64,000 nucleotides of DNA from Bradyrhizobium sp. AZCC 2262 (GTDB lineage Bacteria; Pseudomonadota; Alphaproteobacteria; Rhizobiales; Xanthobacteraceae), in contig NZ_JAZHRT010000001.1 in assembly GCF_036924535.1 (NCBI RefSeq), forward strand, positions 6,944,001 to 7,008,000, in the 5' to 3' direction. Positions within the stretch are counted from its first letter, which is position 1. Every line of letters begins with the position of its first letter. Of this stretch, positions 1 to 8,850 are shown piece after piece. A program made the translations under genes and the position numbers. The notes under the pieces were generated by a model. The model made no database searches, had not been told where the DNA came from, and saw only the letters and a list, made by a program, of their open reading frames with translations.

Positions 1-1414
1 CGTGTGAAACCAGCGGGCAGCTTGCCTGATGCTGCAGCAATTCGTCTTCCAGTGCTTCCTGCCCCTCGATATCCAAATGATTGGTGGGCTCATCGAGCAG
101 ATAGAAGTTTGGCTGGGCGAGCCGCAGCAGAAGCATGCCGAGACGCGCCTTCTGTCCGCGGGAAAGCCGCCCGATCGGACGGCTTTGCATCGCAACCGGC
201 AGGCCCGCGCCGGCGAGCAATGCGCGCGCACGCTGATCGCCGACCTCGAAACGGCTGACGACCGCGTGCATCGGCGTGTCGGCATCGGAAAGATCGGCGA
301 GATTCTGTTCACAATAGCCGAGCGCAAGCGACTGCGAGACCTTGATGCCGGCTTGCGCGGCTTCCGGGGTTTCGATCACCTGACGCAGCATCGCCACGAA
401 CCGGGTCTTGCCCGCCCCGTTCGGCCCCAGCAGCACGATCCGGTCTTCCTTGCAGATGAACTGCTTTCCGGTCTTGAACAGCAACCTGCCGTCGGGGGCA
501 GCAACAGCGGCATCGTCCAGCGCAATCAGAACTTTGGCGTGCGTTCCGCGGTTGGCGAGCTTGATCGCCCCTGCGGATCGTTCCAGGTGCGCGGGCTTTA
601 CCGCATCTTCCAGCTTCTCGGCCCGCTGCTTCAGTTGCTTGGTCTTCTGCAACAGAAGGTCACTGCCGGAATTGACGCCGATGTTGTTGAGCTTTGCGGC
701 GTGCTGACGAAGCTGCTCGGCAGCCTTCAGGTCACGTCGATAGCGCCGTTCATCCGATGCATCCGCCTCGCTGAGCGCGGCGCGGGCCCGCGTATAGGGC
801 AACGAAAATATTTGCGACCGCTCGGGCCGCAAGAATACCGTGCGGTTCGTGGTTGCATCGAGAAAGGCACGGTCATGGCTCGATATCACGACCGGCATTT
901 CCCGTGGCAGCGCATTCAGCCAGGCTTCAAGCTGGCAAATCCTGGCGAGGTCCAGATGGTTGGTCGGCTCGTCGAGCAACAACACATCGGCCTCGGCCAC
1001 CACGATGCGGGCAAGCATGGCAAAGCGCTGCCAGCCGCCGCTCAGTTGCTTCAGCGGCCTCTCCCGCAGCGCCTCGGGCACATCAAGCGATTCCAGGGCA
1101 ACGTCGACCCTCCAGCTTTCGCTGGCCCGTCGTTCAGCGGGCAGCGTTTCGAGCACCGCCGAATAAAACGGCGTATCCATGAGCGCGGACGGCACATCCT
1201 GCTCGACATAGCCGATGGTCAGCCCGCGCGACCTGGTGATCTCGCCATCGCCTGGCTCCATTATGCCGGCAATACAGCGCAGCAGCGTGGATTTGCCGCG
1301 TCCATTGGCGGCGACGAGCCCGATGCGGTCACCAGCATTGACGGAAAGGTCCAGTCGGGAAAACAGCGGAGCGTTCAGCGTCACGCCAAGATTACGAATA
1401 TTGATAAGGGTCAT
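1..1414 (-). CDS. ABC-F family ATPase, C-terminus cut by window edge
   Basis: This is a soluble protein with two ABC ATPase domains and no membrane segment, the ABC-F (Uup/EttA-type) layout; family members act on ribosomes rather than in transport. Reading the minus strand from ATG at 1414, the first domain has a Walker A (ANGRGKST), a signature LSGGW and a LLLDEPTNHLDL Walker B. The linker between domains is charged and helical. The second domain has GPNGAGKT, a signature LSRGQ and LLDEPTNHLDIEG. The reading frame is still open at base 1, so the end of the protein lies outside the window. The start was chosen because MTLINIRNLG leads directly into a typical ABC N-terminal strand. Which ABC-F subgroup it belongs to cannot be settled here. 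Confidence 0.9.
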   Translation of the reverse strand, partial: MTLINIRNLGVTLNAPLFSRLDLSVNAGDRIGLVAANGRGKSTLLRCIAGIMEPGDGEITRSRGLTIGYVEQDVPSALMDTPFYSAVLETLPAERRASESWRVDVALESLDVPEALRERPLKQLSGGWQRFAMLARIVVAEADVLLLDEPTNHLDLARICQLEAWLNALPREMPVVISSHDRAFLDATTNRTVFLRPERSQIFSLPYTRARAALSEADASDERRYRRDLKAAEQLRQHAAKLNNIGVNSGSDLLLQKTKQLKQRAEKLEDAVKPAHLERSAGAIKLANRGTHAKVLIALDDAAVAAPDGRLLFKTGKQFICKEDRIVLLGPNGAGKTRFVAMLRQVIETPEAAQAGIKVSQSLALGYCEQNLADLSDADTPMHAVVSRFEVGDQRARALLAGAGLPVAMQSRPIGRLSRGQKARLGMLLLRLAQPNFYLLDEPTNHLDIEGQEALEDELLQHQASCPLVSH

Positions 1415-1827
1415 GATCGTTCCCAGGTCTTACCGGCCAAAACACGACGTCCGGGGCATGCAGCCATCGTCGGATGTTCGTGTGGGAGCGCGGCGAGCTA
1501 CACAAATGCAGGCGCGAACGATCAGACGCTCGACGCCGCATTGCCACGGGGGCAGACCAGGAAGAGATTTACGGAAAAGTCTCTGGTCAGCCCTGCAAAC
1601 GCATTTGCAGGGCGTTGACGGGGCCACGCTGGCGATAGTGCCGGAAAATTGTCGTCACTGCGCAGCCCTCCTTTCTCGATCAGGTGTCGTTGCGAAAATA
1701 GCCGGGCCTTCAAGGGAAGGCAAGCCAGGGTCTCGTCGAAATCGAATCGCGAAAGCCCGAGGTCACGCATGCCATCGCATCTCCGGGCCTTGCGTCCGAT
1801 GGCAGCGAGGCTTGCGATTTCGCGAAA
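1415..1827. other. intergenic stretch, no gene assigned
   Basis: This 413-base gap separates the ABC-F gene from the PAS-GGDEF-EAL gene. An 82-codon minus-strand frame (1522-1770) exists but has no recognisable domain and no convincing ribosome site. I therefore leave it uncalled. The clearest structure is the perfect hairpin at 1590-1613, listed separately. Confidence 0.4.
1590..1613 (-). terminator. perfect 10-bp hairpin, possible terminator
   Basis: GCCCTGCAAA (1590-1599) pairs exactly with TTTGCAGGGC (1604-1613) around a CGCA loop. It lies downstream of the minus-strand PAS-GGDEF-EAL gene. No U-tract follows directly, so it may instead be a short palindromic repeat. Confidence 0.35.
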
Positions 1828-4533
1828 TCAGGCGCTGGCGAGCTTGCGCCCTGTCTCGACGGCGTTTGCGGCACTGCGGCCGACCAGCGCGTCGTAGTGC
1901 CCGATCGGCTGGGGCTTGCCGAGGAAGTAGCCCTGCACCGCGTCGCAGCCCTCTTCCGACAGGAAGCTGAGCTGTTCCTGGGTCTCGACGCCCTCGGCAA
2001 CAATCGACATTTCGAGGCCGTGGCCGAGGTCGATGACGGCGCGCACGATCGCCGCCGATTGCGGGTTGCGCCCGAGATTCATGACGAAGGCGCGGTCGAT
2101 CTTGATCTTGTCGAACGGGAACGCCTGCAGATAGCTCAGCGAGGAATAGCCGGAACCGAAGTCGTCCATCGAGATGCGGACACCGAGCGCCTTCAGCCTT
2201 CTCAATAAAGCGAGACCGCGATCGAAATCCTCGATCAGCACGCCTTCGGTGATTTCAAGCTCGAGCCGGCCGGGAGCCAGGCCGGTTTCAAGCAGGATCG
2301 AGTGGACCAGGCTGACCACGTCGCCGTGCATGAACTGCGCCGGCGACAGGTTGACGGCGATCTGCATCGGCACCGGCCAGGAGGCGGCCTCGCGGCAGGC
2401 TTCGCGCAGGATCCAGACGCCCATTTCGACGATCAGGCCGCTTTCTTCCGCCAGCGGGATGAACTCGCCCGGCGACACGAAGCCGCGCACCGGATGCATC
2501 CAGCGCGCCAGCGCTTCGAAGCCGATGATCTTGCTGGCAGCGACCGTTGCACCCGACGCGGCCTGCGGCTGATAGTGCAACGACAATTCGCCGTTCCTGA
2601 TCGCCATCGAGAGGTCCTGATGCAGCACGCGGCGGTCGCGGATCTGCTGGTCCATCTCGGGCGCGAAAATGCTGATCGAGCCGCGTGACTTCTGCTTGGC
2701 GCGGAACAGCGCCGCGCCGGAATTGGCGAGCAGCGAAGCCGCGTCCGAGCCGTGATGCGGAAATACCGAGATGCCGGTGGTGACGCCGGTGCGCACCGAC
2801 TTGCCGTCGATCACGAATTCGTCCGACAGCGTTTGCGCGAGTTTTTCGGCGAGCGCGTTGCCCGCCTCCGGCTGCTTGCCGTCGATGATCAGGCCGAACT
2901 CGTCGCCGGACAGCCGGGCGACCACGCCGCCGCGGGCGCAGGCCTGGATGCGGCCCGCGACCTCGATCAGGAGCTTGTCGCCCATCGCATGGCCGAACAC
3001 GTCGTTGATTTCCTTCAGGCCGTCGAGGTCGACGCACAGCACCGCGAATTCCTCATCCGTGCCGGCGCAGGCCTCGATCATCTGCGCCAGCGCCTGCAGG
3101 AAGGCGGCGCGGTTCGGCAGATCGGTCAGGCCGTCATGATAGGCCATGTGCGCCATCCGCGATTCGGTCTGGCGGCGGTCGGTGACGTCCTCGTGGGTCT
3201 TGATCAGATATTGCGGTTCGCCGGCCTCGTCGAGAACAGTCATGCGGCGGGTCAGGAACAGCCGCAGCCCGTCCTTGGTGGAGATCGGGTGCTCTTCGGT
3301 GAGCAGGCCGCGCTTCTTGATGGCGGCCTCGTCGCGCGCGATGATCAGCTTGGCTTCGCGCGGATTGAAGATGTCGGCGGCGGTCAGGCCGGTGGCATCC
3401 TCGCGGCGGCGATTGAGAATGGTCTCGGCACTGCGGTTGGCGAGCAGATACCGCCCGTCGCTGATGCGCTCCACGATCAGCGACACCGGGATGTTGTCGA
3501 CCACCAGTTCCAGGAACTTCTTGGTGTTTTCGAGCTCGCGCGACAGCGATCGCCGATCGGTGACATCGTCGAACAGCGCGATCAGGAATTCAGGCTTGTT
3601 GTTCTCGTTGCGCGCAACCACGCGATTGGAGGAGAGCACGCGCGTATCATCGCCCCGTTCGACGACGTATTCGCTGCGGTGATAGCCTTCCGGCGCCGTT
3701 ACAGCCGCCTGGTCCGCCGCCTCGATGCTCTTCGCGGTTTCGGGCCGGAAGATTTCGTCGGCGCGCTTGCCGATGATGTGATCGCGGGAGAAGCGCGAGA
3801 AGCGTTCGAACGCGCGGTTGGCGAAGATATAGCGGCCGTCCTCGATGTTCTTGGCGGCGACGCAGACCGGAACGTTGTCGAGCACCGATTCCAGAAATTT
3901 GGTGGTCGATGCCAGTTTTCGCGACAGCTGGCGCTGCTCCGTGCAATCCTCATGCGTGCCGATCGTCCCGCCATTGGGCAGGCGGAAGATCTTCGAAAGC
4001 ACCGATCGCCCGTCCGGCAGTTCGGTGACGACGCCTTCCGGACGGCGGGCAAGCTTGCTGAACTCCTCGACGGTGAGACTGAGCAGGCCCCGTGTGCGGC
4101 GCAGTTCGAGCAGTTCGCGGCCGGTCATCGAACTCGGAATCTCGGCGCGGCTGAGCCCGTACATTTCGAGAAAGCGGTCGTTGAAGAAGACCACGCGGTT
4201 TTGCGCGTTGGTCATCATCACGCCCTGGTTGAGCGTGTTGAGCGCCGAGCTGATGAATGCGCTGCGCCGCAATTGTGCGCTCTTGGCCCCGCGCAACGCC
4301 GTCAGTATCCAGATTCCGATCGCTACCAGGAAGGAAACGGCGGCGATCCCCCCGAGCAGGAGCTCCCACACAAGATTGGGATCGAATTCACCTATATAGC
4401 TCGCCGGGGCAAAGCCCGCGGAAGGCGCGGCAGCCCAGGCAAATCCGCACGGCGCAGCGATGGCGAGCAGACAGACGAGGGCCTGCACCGGAATCGAATT
4501 TTTCCGTTCTGCCTGCCGGTTCCTGTCAGCCAT
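1828..4533 (-). CDS. membrane-anchored PAS-GGDEF-EAL cyclic-di-GMP protein
   Basis: This 901-residue signalling protein is predicted to make or break down cyclic di-GMP at the inner membrane. Two hydrophobic segments (about 14-36 and 54-80) precede three PAS-like units (about 95-205, 208-328, 332-455). The last two look like an internal duplication, each with a KFLE..LDN/VDN-(I/V)PV start and ending in DVTDRR. The GGDEF domain (about 465-625) carries SGDEF at 542-546 and lacks the RxxD inhibitory site upstream. The EAL domain (about 640-890) has an intact GFEALARW at 671-678. The intact EAL and altered GGDEF suggest phosphodiesterase output, with GGDEF activity uncertain because first-position variants can be active. 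It is divergent from the FAD oxidoreductase. Confidence 0.93.
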   Translation of the reverse strand: MADRNRQAERKNSIPVQALVCLLAIAAPCGFAWAAAPSAGFAPASYIGEFDPNLVWELLLGGIAAVSFLVAIGIWILTALRGAKSAQLRRSAFISSALNTLNQGVMMTNAQNRVVFFNDRFLEMYGLSRAEIPSSMTGRELLELRRTRGLLSLTVEEFSKLARRPEGVVTELPDGRSVLSKIFRLPNGGTIGTHEDCTEQRQLSRKLASTTKFLESVLDNVPVCVAAKNIEDGRYIFANRAFERFSRFSRDHIIGKRADEIFRPETAKSIEAADQAAVTAPEGYHRSEYVVERGDDTRVLSSNRVVARNENNKPEFLIALFDDVTDRRSLSRELENTKKFLELVVDNIPVSLIVERISDGRYLLANRSAETILNRRREDATGLTAADIFNPREAKLIIARDEAAIKKRGLLTEEHPISTKDGLRLFLTRRMTVLDEAGEPQYLIKTHEDVTDRRQTESRMAHMAYHDGLTDLPNRAAFLQALAQMIEACAGTDEEFAVLCVDLDGLKEINDVFGHAMGDKLLIEVAGRIQACARGGVVARLSGDEFGLIIDGKQPEAGNALAEKLAQTLSDEFVIDGKSVRTGVTTGISVFPHHGSDAASLLANSGAALFRAKQKSRGSISIFAPEMDQQIRDRRVLHQDLSMAIRNGELSLHYQPQAASGATVAASKIIGFEALARWMHPVRGFVSPGEFIPLAEESGLIVEMGVWILREACREAASWPVPMQIAVNLSPAQFMHGDVVSLVHSILLETGLAPGRLELEITEGVLIEDFDRGLALLRRLKALGVRISMDDFGSGYSSLSYLQAFPFDKIKIDRAFVMNLGRNPQSAAIVRAVIDLGHGLEMSIVAEGVETQEQLSFLSEEGCDAVQGYFLGKPQPIGHYDALVGRSAANAVETGRKLASA

Positions 4534-4647
4534 TACCCACCCGAGGTTTGCCGGCGGAGTGTCTGGCTTGACGGGTTTGGATCGGGTAAATGACTACCCC
4601 TGCAATTCTAAAATGTAACCCAAATTACGGCAATTGGCCTGACATGA

Positions 4648-4663
4648 TTAATGCTTCACTAAC
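4648..4663 (+). promoter_or_regulatory. CtrA-like box with one mismatch
   Basis: TTAA, seven bases, then CTAAC: one mismatch to the CtrA consensus TTAA-N7-TTAAC. It lies in the divergent gap, 115 bases from the PAS-GGDEF-EAL start and 129 bases from the oxidoreductase start. Binding is inference. Confidence 0.3.
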
Positions 4664-4791
4664 GAGACGGCGTTCGCGGCGTATTTCGTGGCAAACCAAC
4701 GGGTTGTTTGCCTGCTCCGGTGCGCGAAACGACGATTGCCGAGCGTGGCAAGGGCCGATTTCCACGCCAGATTCTCAGGTCCGAAGCTGAC

Positions 4792-5895
4792 ATGGACAGG
4801 GTCGATTGCGTCGTCGTCGGAGCGGGGGTGATCGGGCTTGCGATCGCACGGCGGCTGGCCCAGGCGGGCCGCGAAGTGATCGTGCTCGAGGCCACTGAGG
4901 GCATCGGCACCATCACCTCCTCCCGCAATAGCGAGGTGATCCACGCCGGCATCTATTATCGCGCCGGCAGCCTGATGGCGCAGTTGTGCGTAAGCGGCAA
5001 ACGCGCGCTCTACCAATATTGCAGCGACCACGGCATTCCCCATCGCAATTGCGGCAAGCTGATCGTCGCGACGACACCAAGCGAAACCGAAAAACTGCAG
5101 TCGATCCGGGCGCATGCCGAAGCCAACGGCGTCGACGATCTGCTGTTGCTGACGGGCGAGGCGGCACGCGCGCTGGAGCCGGCGCTGAACTGCGACGCGG
5201 CCCTGCTCTCGCCCTCCACCGGCATCATCGACAGCCACGCCTACATGCTGGCGCTGCGGGGCGACGCGGAAGACGCCGGGGCGGCTTACGCATTCCATAC
5301 ACCGCTGTTGTCCGCCCGGGCGGGCACCGGCCGGATCGAAATCGAAGCCGGCGGCGACGCGCCGATGACGCTTGCGTGCAACCTGCTCATCAACGCGGCG
5401 GGGCTGGGCGCGCCTGCGTTGGCGCGCAGCATCGAAGGCATGCCGATCGGGCTGATCCCCTGCGCCTATCTGGCCAAGGGCAATTATTTCAGCTGCAGCG
5501 CGCGGGCCCCATTTTCACGCCTGATCTATCCGGTGCCGGAGCCCGGCGGGTTGGGCGTGCACCTGACGCTCGACATGGCGGGACAGGCGCGTTTCGGCCC
5601 CGACGTGGAATGGGTCGAGAGTATCGACTATGCGGTGAATCCCGTGCGTGCCGAGCGATTCTATCCCGCGATCCGGCGCTACTGGCCGACGCTGCCGGAC
5701 GGCGCGCTGATGCCGAGCTATTCCGGAATCCGGCCGAAGATCGTGCCGCCGGCCGTCGCTACCCAGGATTTTCTGATTCAGGGCCCAGCCGATCACGGCG
5801 TCGCCGGACTGATCAATCTGTTCGGTATCGAATCGCCGGGACTAACGTCGTCACTCGCGATCGCCGATCATGTCGGCGCGCTGGCAGAGCTGTGA
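4792..5895 (+). CDS. FAD-dependent oxidoreductase, L-2-hydroxyglutarate oxidase-like
   Basis: This 367-residue flavoprotein belongs to the DAO/LhgO family, whose members oxidise 2-hydroxy or amino acids and pass electrons to oxygen or quinone. The N-terminus has the FAD-binding fold ([19 protein letters not shown], then an acidic strand end in VIVLEA). It is followed by the family's [14 protein letters not shown] segment, and a glycine-rich return to the FAD domain near the C-terminus ([18 protein letters not shown]). I start at ATG 4792 ([10 protein letters not shown]) rather than the in-frame ATG at 4708, because the extra 28 residues are arginine-rich and unlike the family. No transporter or pathway partner lies beside it, so the substrate is not fixed. 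Confidence 0.85.
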   Translation: MDRVDCVVVGAGVIGLAIARRLAQAGREVIVLEATEGIGTITSSRNSEVIHAGIYYRAGSLMAQLCVSGKRALYQYCSDHGIPHRNCGKLIVATTPSETEKLQSIRAHAEANGVDDLLLLTGEAARALEPALNCDAALLSPSTGIIDSHAYMLALRGDAEDAGAAYAFHTPLLSARAGTGRIEIEAGGDAPMTLACNLLINAAGLGAPALARSIEGMPIGLIPCAYLAKGNYFSCSARAPFSRLIYPVPEPGGLGVHLTLDMAGQARFGPDVEWVESIDYAVNPVRAERFYPAIRRYWPTLPDGALMPSYSGIRPKIVPPAVATQDFLIQGPADHGVAGLINLFGIESPGLTSSLAIADHVGALAEL

Positions 5896-5991
5896 CAAAA
5901 GCTGTGCGGTGACAAAAGCAAAGTGCGGACGGATGAGCGCATCGGCACACACCCGACCGTGTTGGGGATTTTCGATACTTTGCTGGACTGG

Positions 5992-6177
5992 TTAGTGGAG
6001 AGTTTCGCCGACGGTATGCTTCAACCGTTCGATCTCATCCTTGACCATCAACTTGCGGCGCTTCAACTCGACAATTTGCAGGTCGTCGGTGGAAAGGTGC
6101 ACGAGCGCTTCGTGCAATTCATTCTCGAGGCTCTTGTGTTTACGTTCAAGTTCAACAAGATGCGCCTGTAGTGCCAT
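5992..6177 (-). CDS. DUF465 (YdcH-like) small protein
   Basis: This 61-residue cytoplasmic peptide is predicted to be almost entirely helical. It matches the DUF465/YdcH pattern: an N-terminal LVELERKHKSLENEL helix, a central segment, then LKRRKLMVKDEIERL. Family function is unknown. The size and the LKRRKL...KDEI signature are diagnostic. A clear AGGAGG-type ribosome site lies directly upstream (reverse of cctcct near 6183-6188). A second DUF465 gene lies 340 bases away on the opposite strand, with a dispersed repeat between them. Confidence 0.85.
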   Translation of the reverse strand: MALQAHLVELERKHKSLENELHEALVHLSTDDLQIVELKRRKLMVKDEIERLKHTVGETLH

Positions 6178-6368
6178 ACGAAACCTCCTCGGTGGGTGAA
6201 CCTCAGATTCGATCCGGACGAGGGAGTGTACACCAGTCGACGAATCTGTCGATGATTATCCAGAATCGCGTCTCTCATATTTTCGGATTTATCTGTAACC
6301 AAACGTGAGTATGGGAACCCGGTCAGCTTGCAGACCGGCCTCGCAGGGACGATATTTACTGCCGGCCC

Positions 6369-6473
6369 AGAGCATGATCCGGAAAAAGCGGGTACCGGTT
6401 TTCCGAAAAGATCATGCCCAAATCAAAGAGATAGAGCGGGATGACTATTCGAGAAAAAGTCATCGCGCTCTAG
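6369..6473. repeat. dispersed palindromic repeat (two nested hairpins)
   Basis: The first unit pairs GCATGATCCGGAAAA with TTTTCCGAAAAGATCATGC. The second pairs AGAGCGGGATGACT with AGTCATCGCGCTCT (6432-6472). This type of intergenic palindrome is familiar as a high-copy element in Bradyrhizobium genomes. Copy number cannot be judged from one window. Confidence 0.65.
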
Positions 6474-6518
6474 GATAATCCCGTTCACAACCTCATCGCG
6501 CTTTCGATAACGTACACC

Positions 6519-6725
6519 ATGACCGACGATAATGAGCGTGAGCTTGAAACCGAGCTCGCCCGGTTGCAGCAGGAGCATCGCGATCTCGATGCGGCGATCG
6601 ACGCGCTGCATCAGTCGCCGGCGCCGGATTTGCTGCGGTTGCAGCGGCTGAAGAAACGCAAACTGCAATTGCGTGACCGCATCGCCTTCATCGAAGACCA
6701 GATCACGCCCGATATTATCGCCTGA
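6519..6725 (+). CDS. DUF465 (YdcH-like) small protein, second copy
   Basis: This 68-residue helical peptide has the same architecture as the protein at 5992-6177: ELARLQQEHRDLDAAIDAL, a short proline-containing turn (SPAPDLL), then LQRLKKRKLQLRDRIAFIED. The LKKRKL...RDRI motif marks DUF465. It has no signal peptide or membrane segment. The pair is not a recent duplication, since the two differ at most positions, which points to distinct roles. Function is unknown. Confidence 0.85.
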   Translation: MTDDNERELETELARLQQEHRDLDAAIDALHQSPAPDLLRLQRLKKRKLQLRDRIAFIEDQITPDIIA

Positions 6726-6908
6726 TCGTTGCGACGGCCTCGCCTTCCGCGCAGGTCCTTTTCCCCGACATCCACAGACAGCCTGTCGCGCGACGATCCT
6801 GCCGGGCAGCTTGCCAGAAAAATGGGTTCCGGTGGGTGGATGCGGCCTTGACTTTACGAGAACAAAAAGAGAACATAGCTTCCTGCCGCCAGCCCCGGGA
6901 GTCCCGTC

Positions 6909-7121
6909 ATGTCCGTCACACCGTCCCTGTCCGACAACAGCCGTTACGAGCAGGCCTGCGATCAGGCCATCGCGATGTGCGACGGCAATCTGCGCTCGAC
7001 CATCAAGGCGCTGATCATGGCGAACGAGTATCTGGAAACCGAGCTGGAGGAATTGCAGGCGGCCATCGCCGCCGGCTGTGTGCCGGCGCGAATCTCCCAT
7101 GCGGAGAGCGACGCTGCCTGA
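6909..7121 (+). CDS. conserved-type small hypothetical protein
   Basis: This 70-residue soluble peptide has no recognised domain. It reads SRYEQACDQAIAMCDGNLRSTIKALIMANEYLETELEELQAAI, a mixed helical segment with a strongly acidic amphipathic helix after residue 40, then a short disordered tail. It lies 23 bases ahead of the next small gene on the same strand and may share its transcript. Coding is supported by start position, frame closure and plausible composition. The function is not known. Confidence 0.6.
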   Translation: MSVTPSLSDNSRYEQACDQAIAMCDGNLRSTIKALIMANEYLETELEELQAAIAAGCVPARISHAESDAA

Positions 7122-7144
7122 TCCATCAAACCCGGAGCGAACCA

Positions 7145-7396
7145 ATGGCCGATGTCACTTATTACGTCGCAATGCCATTCCTGCAGGACGATAGCGGCTC
7201 GCCGATGGCGGGAGCCGCCGAAGAATGCCAGAGCCCGACGACCGCGTTACGGCGCGCCGAGACGATGTCGCGGATGGCCGGCAGTATCGGCGCCGTCGCC
7301 TTCAGCCGCAGCGGCGATCCCATGATCGGCGAATTCGGCGATGCAAAATTGCTGCGCAAGTTCGGCAATGTGCCGGATGATCTCAGCGGGCTTTAA
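7145..7396 (+). CDS. small hypothetical protein
   Basis: This 83-residue protein begins MADVTYYVAMPFLQDDSG, preceded by a GGAGCGA ribosome site at 7133-7139. The middle (TALRRAETMSRMAGSIGAVAFSRSGDP) and the end (GDAKLLRKFGNVPDDLSGL) resemble a compact alpha/beta fold. I do not recognise the family. In-frame codons continue upstream to 6836, but that extension overlaps the previous gene and lacks its own ribosome site, so ATG 7145 is preferred. Confidence 0.65.
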   Translation: MADVTYYVAMPFLQDDSGSPMAGAAEECQSPTTALRRAETMSRMAGSIGAVAFSRSGDPMIGEFGDAKLLRKFGNVPDDLSGL

Positions 7397-7409
7397 AAAT
7401 CGTCGGGAT

Positions 7410-7515
7410 TCGCAGGGTGCGCGAAGCGCAAGCGTGCCCACCATCCTTTTCCATGCTTGCCGATGGTCGGCACGGCGCGAAGCGCGCGTCTTTGCCCACC
7501 GCTCGTTGCAATGAC
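7410..7515. repeat. degenerate dispersed repeat
   Basis: This stretch contains GC-rich inverted pieces (GGTGCGCGAAGCGC, CACGGCGCGAAGCGCGCGTC) and ends CGTTGCAATGACGACGTG, a tail like that of other intergenic repeats in the window. It sits between convergent genes. It looks like an eroded copy of a mobile palindromic element. Confidence 0.4.
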
Positions 7516-7526
7516 GACGTGCGACT

Positions 7527-8210
7527 TCACGACGCCTCGTGCCGCCGCTGCGCCTTGCGCACATACATGGCGCTGTCGGCCGCTTCCAGCGCGCGGCCCG
7601 CTTCAGAGTGGGTATCGAGAACACAGACGCCCGCCGAGGCGCCCGCGGTAATGGTGCGGCCATCGAAGTCGAAGGTGAGCCGATCGATCGCTTCCTCCAG
7701 CGCGGCCGCCTTGGCCCTGGCATCGGTCTCGCTGAGATTCCACAACAGCAGCGCGAATTCGTCGCCGCCGAGCCGGCCGACCACGTCGGAAGCGCGCACC
7801 TGCGCGAGCAGCGTCGTGACGATGGCCTTGAGCACCTGGTCGCCCGCGGCGTGTCCGAAGGCGTCGTTGACCGGCTTCAAGCGATCGACGTCGAGCACGA
7901 CCAGGGCACCGCCGGCGCGATAGCGCTTGATGTAGGCGATCGCGCGATTGAGCTCGCGCTCGAAGCCGCGTCGGTTCGGAATGCCCAGCAGGAAGTCGGT
8001 ATCGGCGGAGGCCTGAAGTTCCTCGATCTGCGCCTGCGTCCGGGCCAGTTGCACCTTCAGCCGGCGAATCGTCGCCTTGGTGCCGTTGGACACGGCCGGC
8101 GACCGGGACGCCGGCGCGGATGACCGCCGCGGGGCAGCTTTTTGCCCAGAAGCCGCCCTTTTGGGGCGTTTTCCGGCCCTGGAGGCAGTCGCCCGGGTTT
8201 TCTTCTTCAT
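7527..8210 (-). CDS. soluble diguanylate cyclase (GGDEF)
   Basis: This 227-residue protein is predicted to make cyclic di-GMP from two GTP. The first 45 residues are Lys/Arg/Ala/Ser-rich and probably disordered. A short coiled coil follows (about 47-68, KATIRRLKVQLARTQAQIEE), then a GGDEF domain (about 70-225). The active site GGDEF is at 148-152. An inhibitory RxxD (RASD, 139-142) sits five residues upstream, so both catalysis and product feedback look intact. The basic tail could bind nucleic acid or a membrane surface, which is inference. There is no sensor domain, so input may come through the coiled coil or expression. Confidence 0.9.
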   Translation of the reverse strand: MKKKTRATASRAGKRPKRAASGQKAAPRRSSAPASRSPAVSNGTKATIRRLKVQLARTQAQIEELQASADTDFLLGIPNRRGFERELNRAIAYIKRYRAGGALVVLDVDRLKPVNDAFGHAAGDQVLKAIVTTLLAQVRASDVVGRLGGDEFALLLWNLSETDARAKAAALEEAIDRLTFDFDGRTITAGASAGVCVLDTHSEAGRALEAADSAMYVRKAQRRHEAS

Positions 8211-8361
8211 GGCCTTCCCTGTGCAGGCTCGCTTATCAAGGCTTGCCGGGATTCACCAAGACAGGATAGTCCATTCCTGACTCCTTGCCACGCCTTGGAT
8301 GAGCCGCGGGCCGACCCTATAATCGGCCTATGTTTCTGGATTCCCGAACAGAATTGACGAG

Positions 8362-8850
8362 ATGACCGCACCCATCGCCATCATCATGGGCAGCCAGTCC
8401 GACTGGGAGACCATGCGCCACGCCGCCGAGACGCTCGTGGCGCTCGGGATCGACTGCGAAAAGCGCATCGTCTCGGCCCATCGGACCCCGGACCGGCTGT
8501 TCGCCTTCGCCAAGGGCGCCAAGGCCCAGGGCTTCAAGGTCATCATTGCCGGCGCCGGCGGGGCCGCCCATCTGCCTGGCATGGCGGCGGCACTGACGGA
8601 ACTCCCGGTCTTCGGCGTTCCCATCGAATCCAAGGCGCTGTCGGGCGTTGATTCGCTCTATTCGATCGTGCAGATGCCGGCCGGCGTTCCCGTCGGCACG
8701 CTGGCGATCGGCAAGGCCGGCGCCATCAACGCCGCCCTGCTCGCCGCAAGCGTGCTGGCGCTGAACGACGCGGCGCTGGCAAAGCGATTGGCCGCCTGGC
8801 GCAAGCAGCAGACTGACGCGGTCAAGGAGCGCCCGGAGGGATCGGCGTGA
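8362..8850 (+). CDS. purE: N5-carboxyaminoimidazole ribonucleotide mutase PurE
   Basis: This 162-residue class I PurE converts N5-CAIR to CAIR in de novo purine synthesis. The N-terminus holds the phosphate-binding [12 protein letters not shown]. The middle has the SAHRTPDR loop with the catalytic histidine, and [14 protein letters not shown] follows. The length is typical. It overlaps purK by four bases (GTGA), so translation is very likely coupled and the two enzymes act in sequence. Confidence 0.97.
   Translation: MTAPIAIIMGSQSDWETMRHAAETLVALGIDCEKRIVSAHRTPDRLFAFAKGAKAQGFKVIIAGAGGAAHLPGMAAALTELPVFGVPIESKALSGVDSLYSIVQMPAGVPVGTLAIGKAGAINAALLAASVLALNDAALAKRLAAWRKQQTDAVKERPEGSA

Noticed and set aside
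29..1618. 529-codon plus-strand frame over the ABC-F gene
   Set aside because: Antisense shadow: the minus strand has two complete ATPase motif sets, while this frame is Arg/Gly-rich with no domain.
2752..4593. 613-codon plus-strand frame
   Set aside because: Antisense to the PAS-GGDEF-EAL gene; its composition is that of GC-rich reverse frames.
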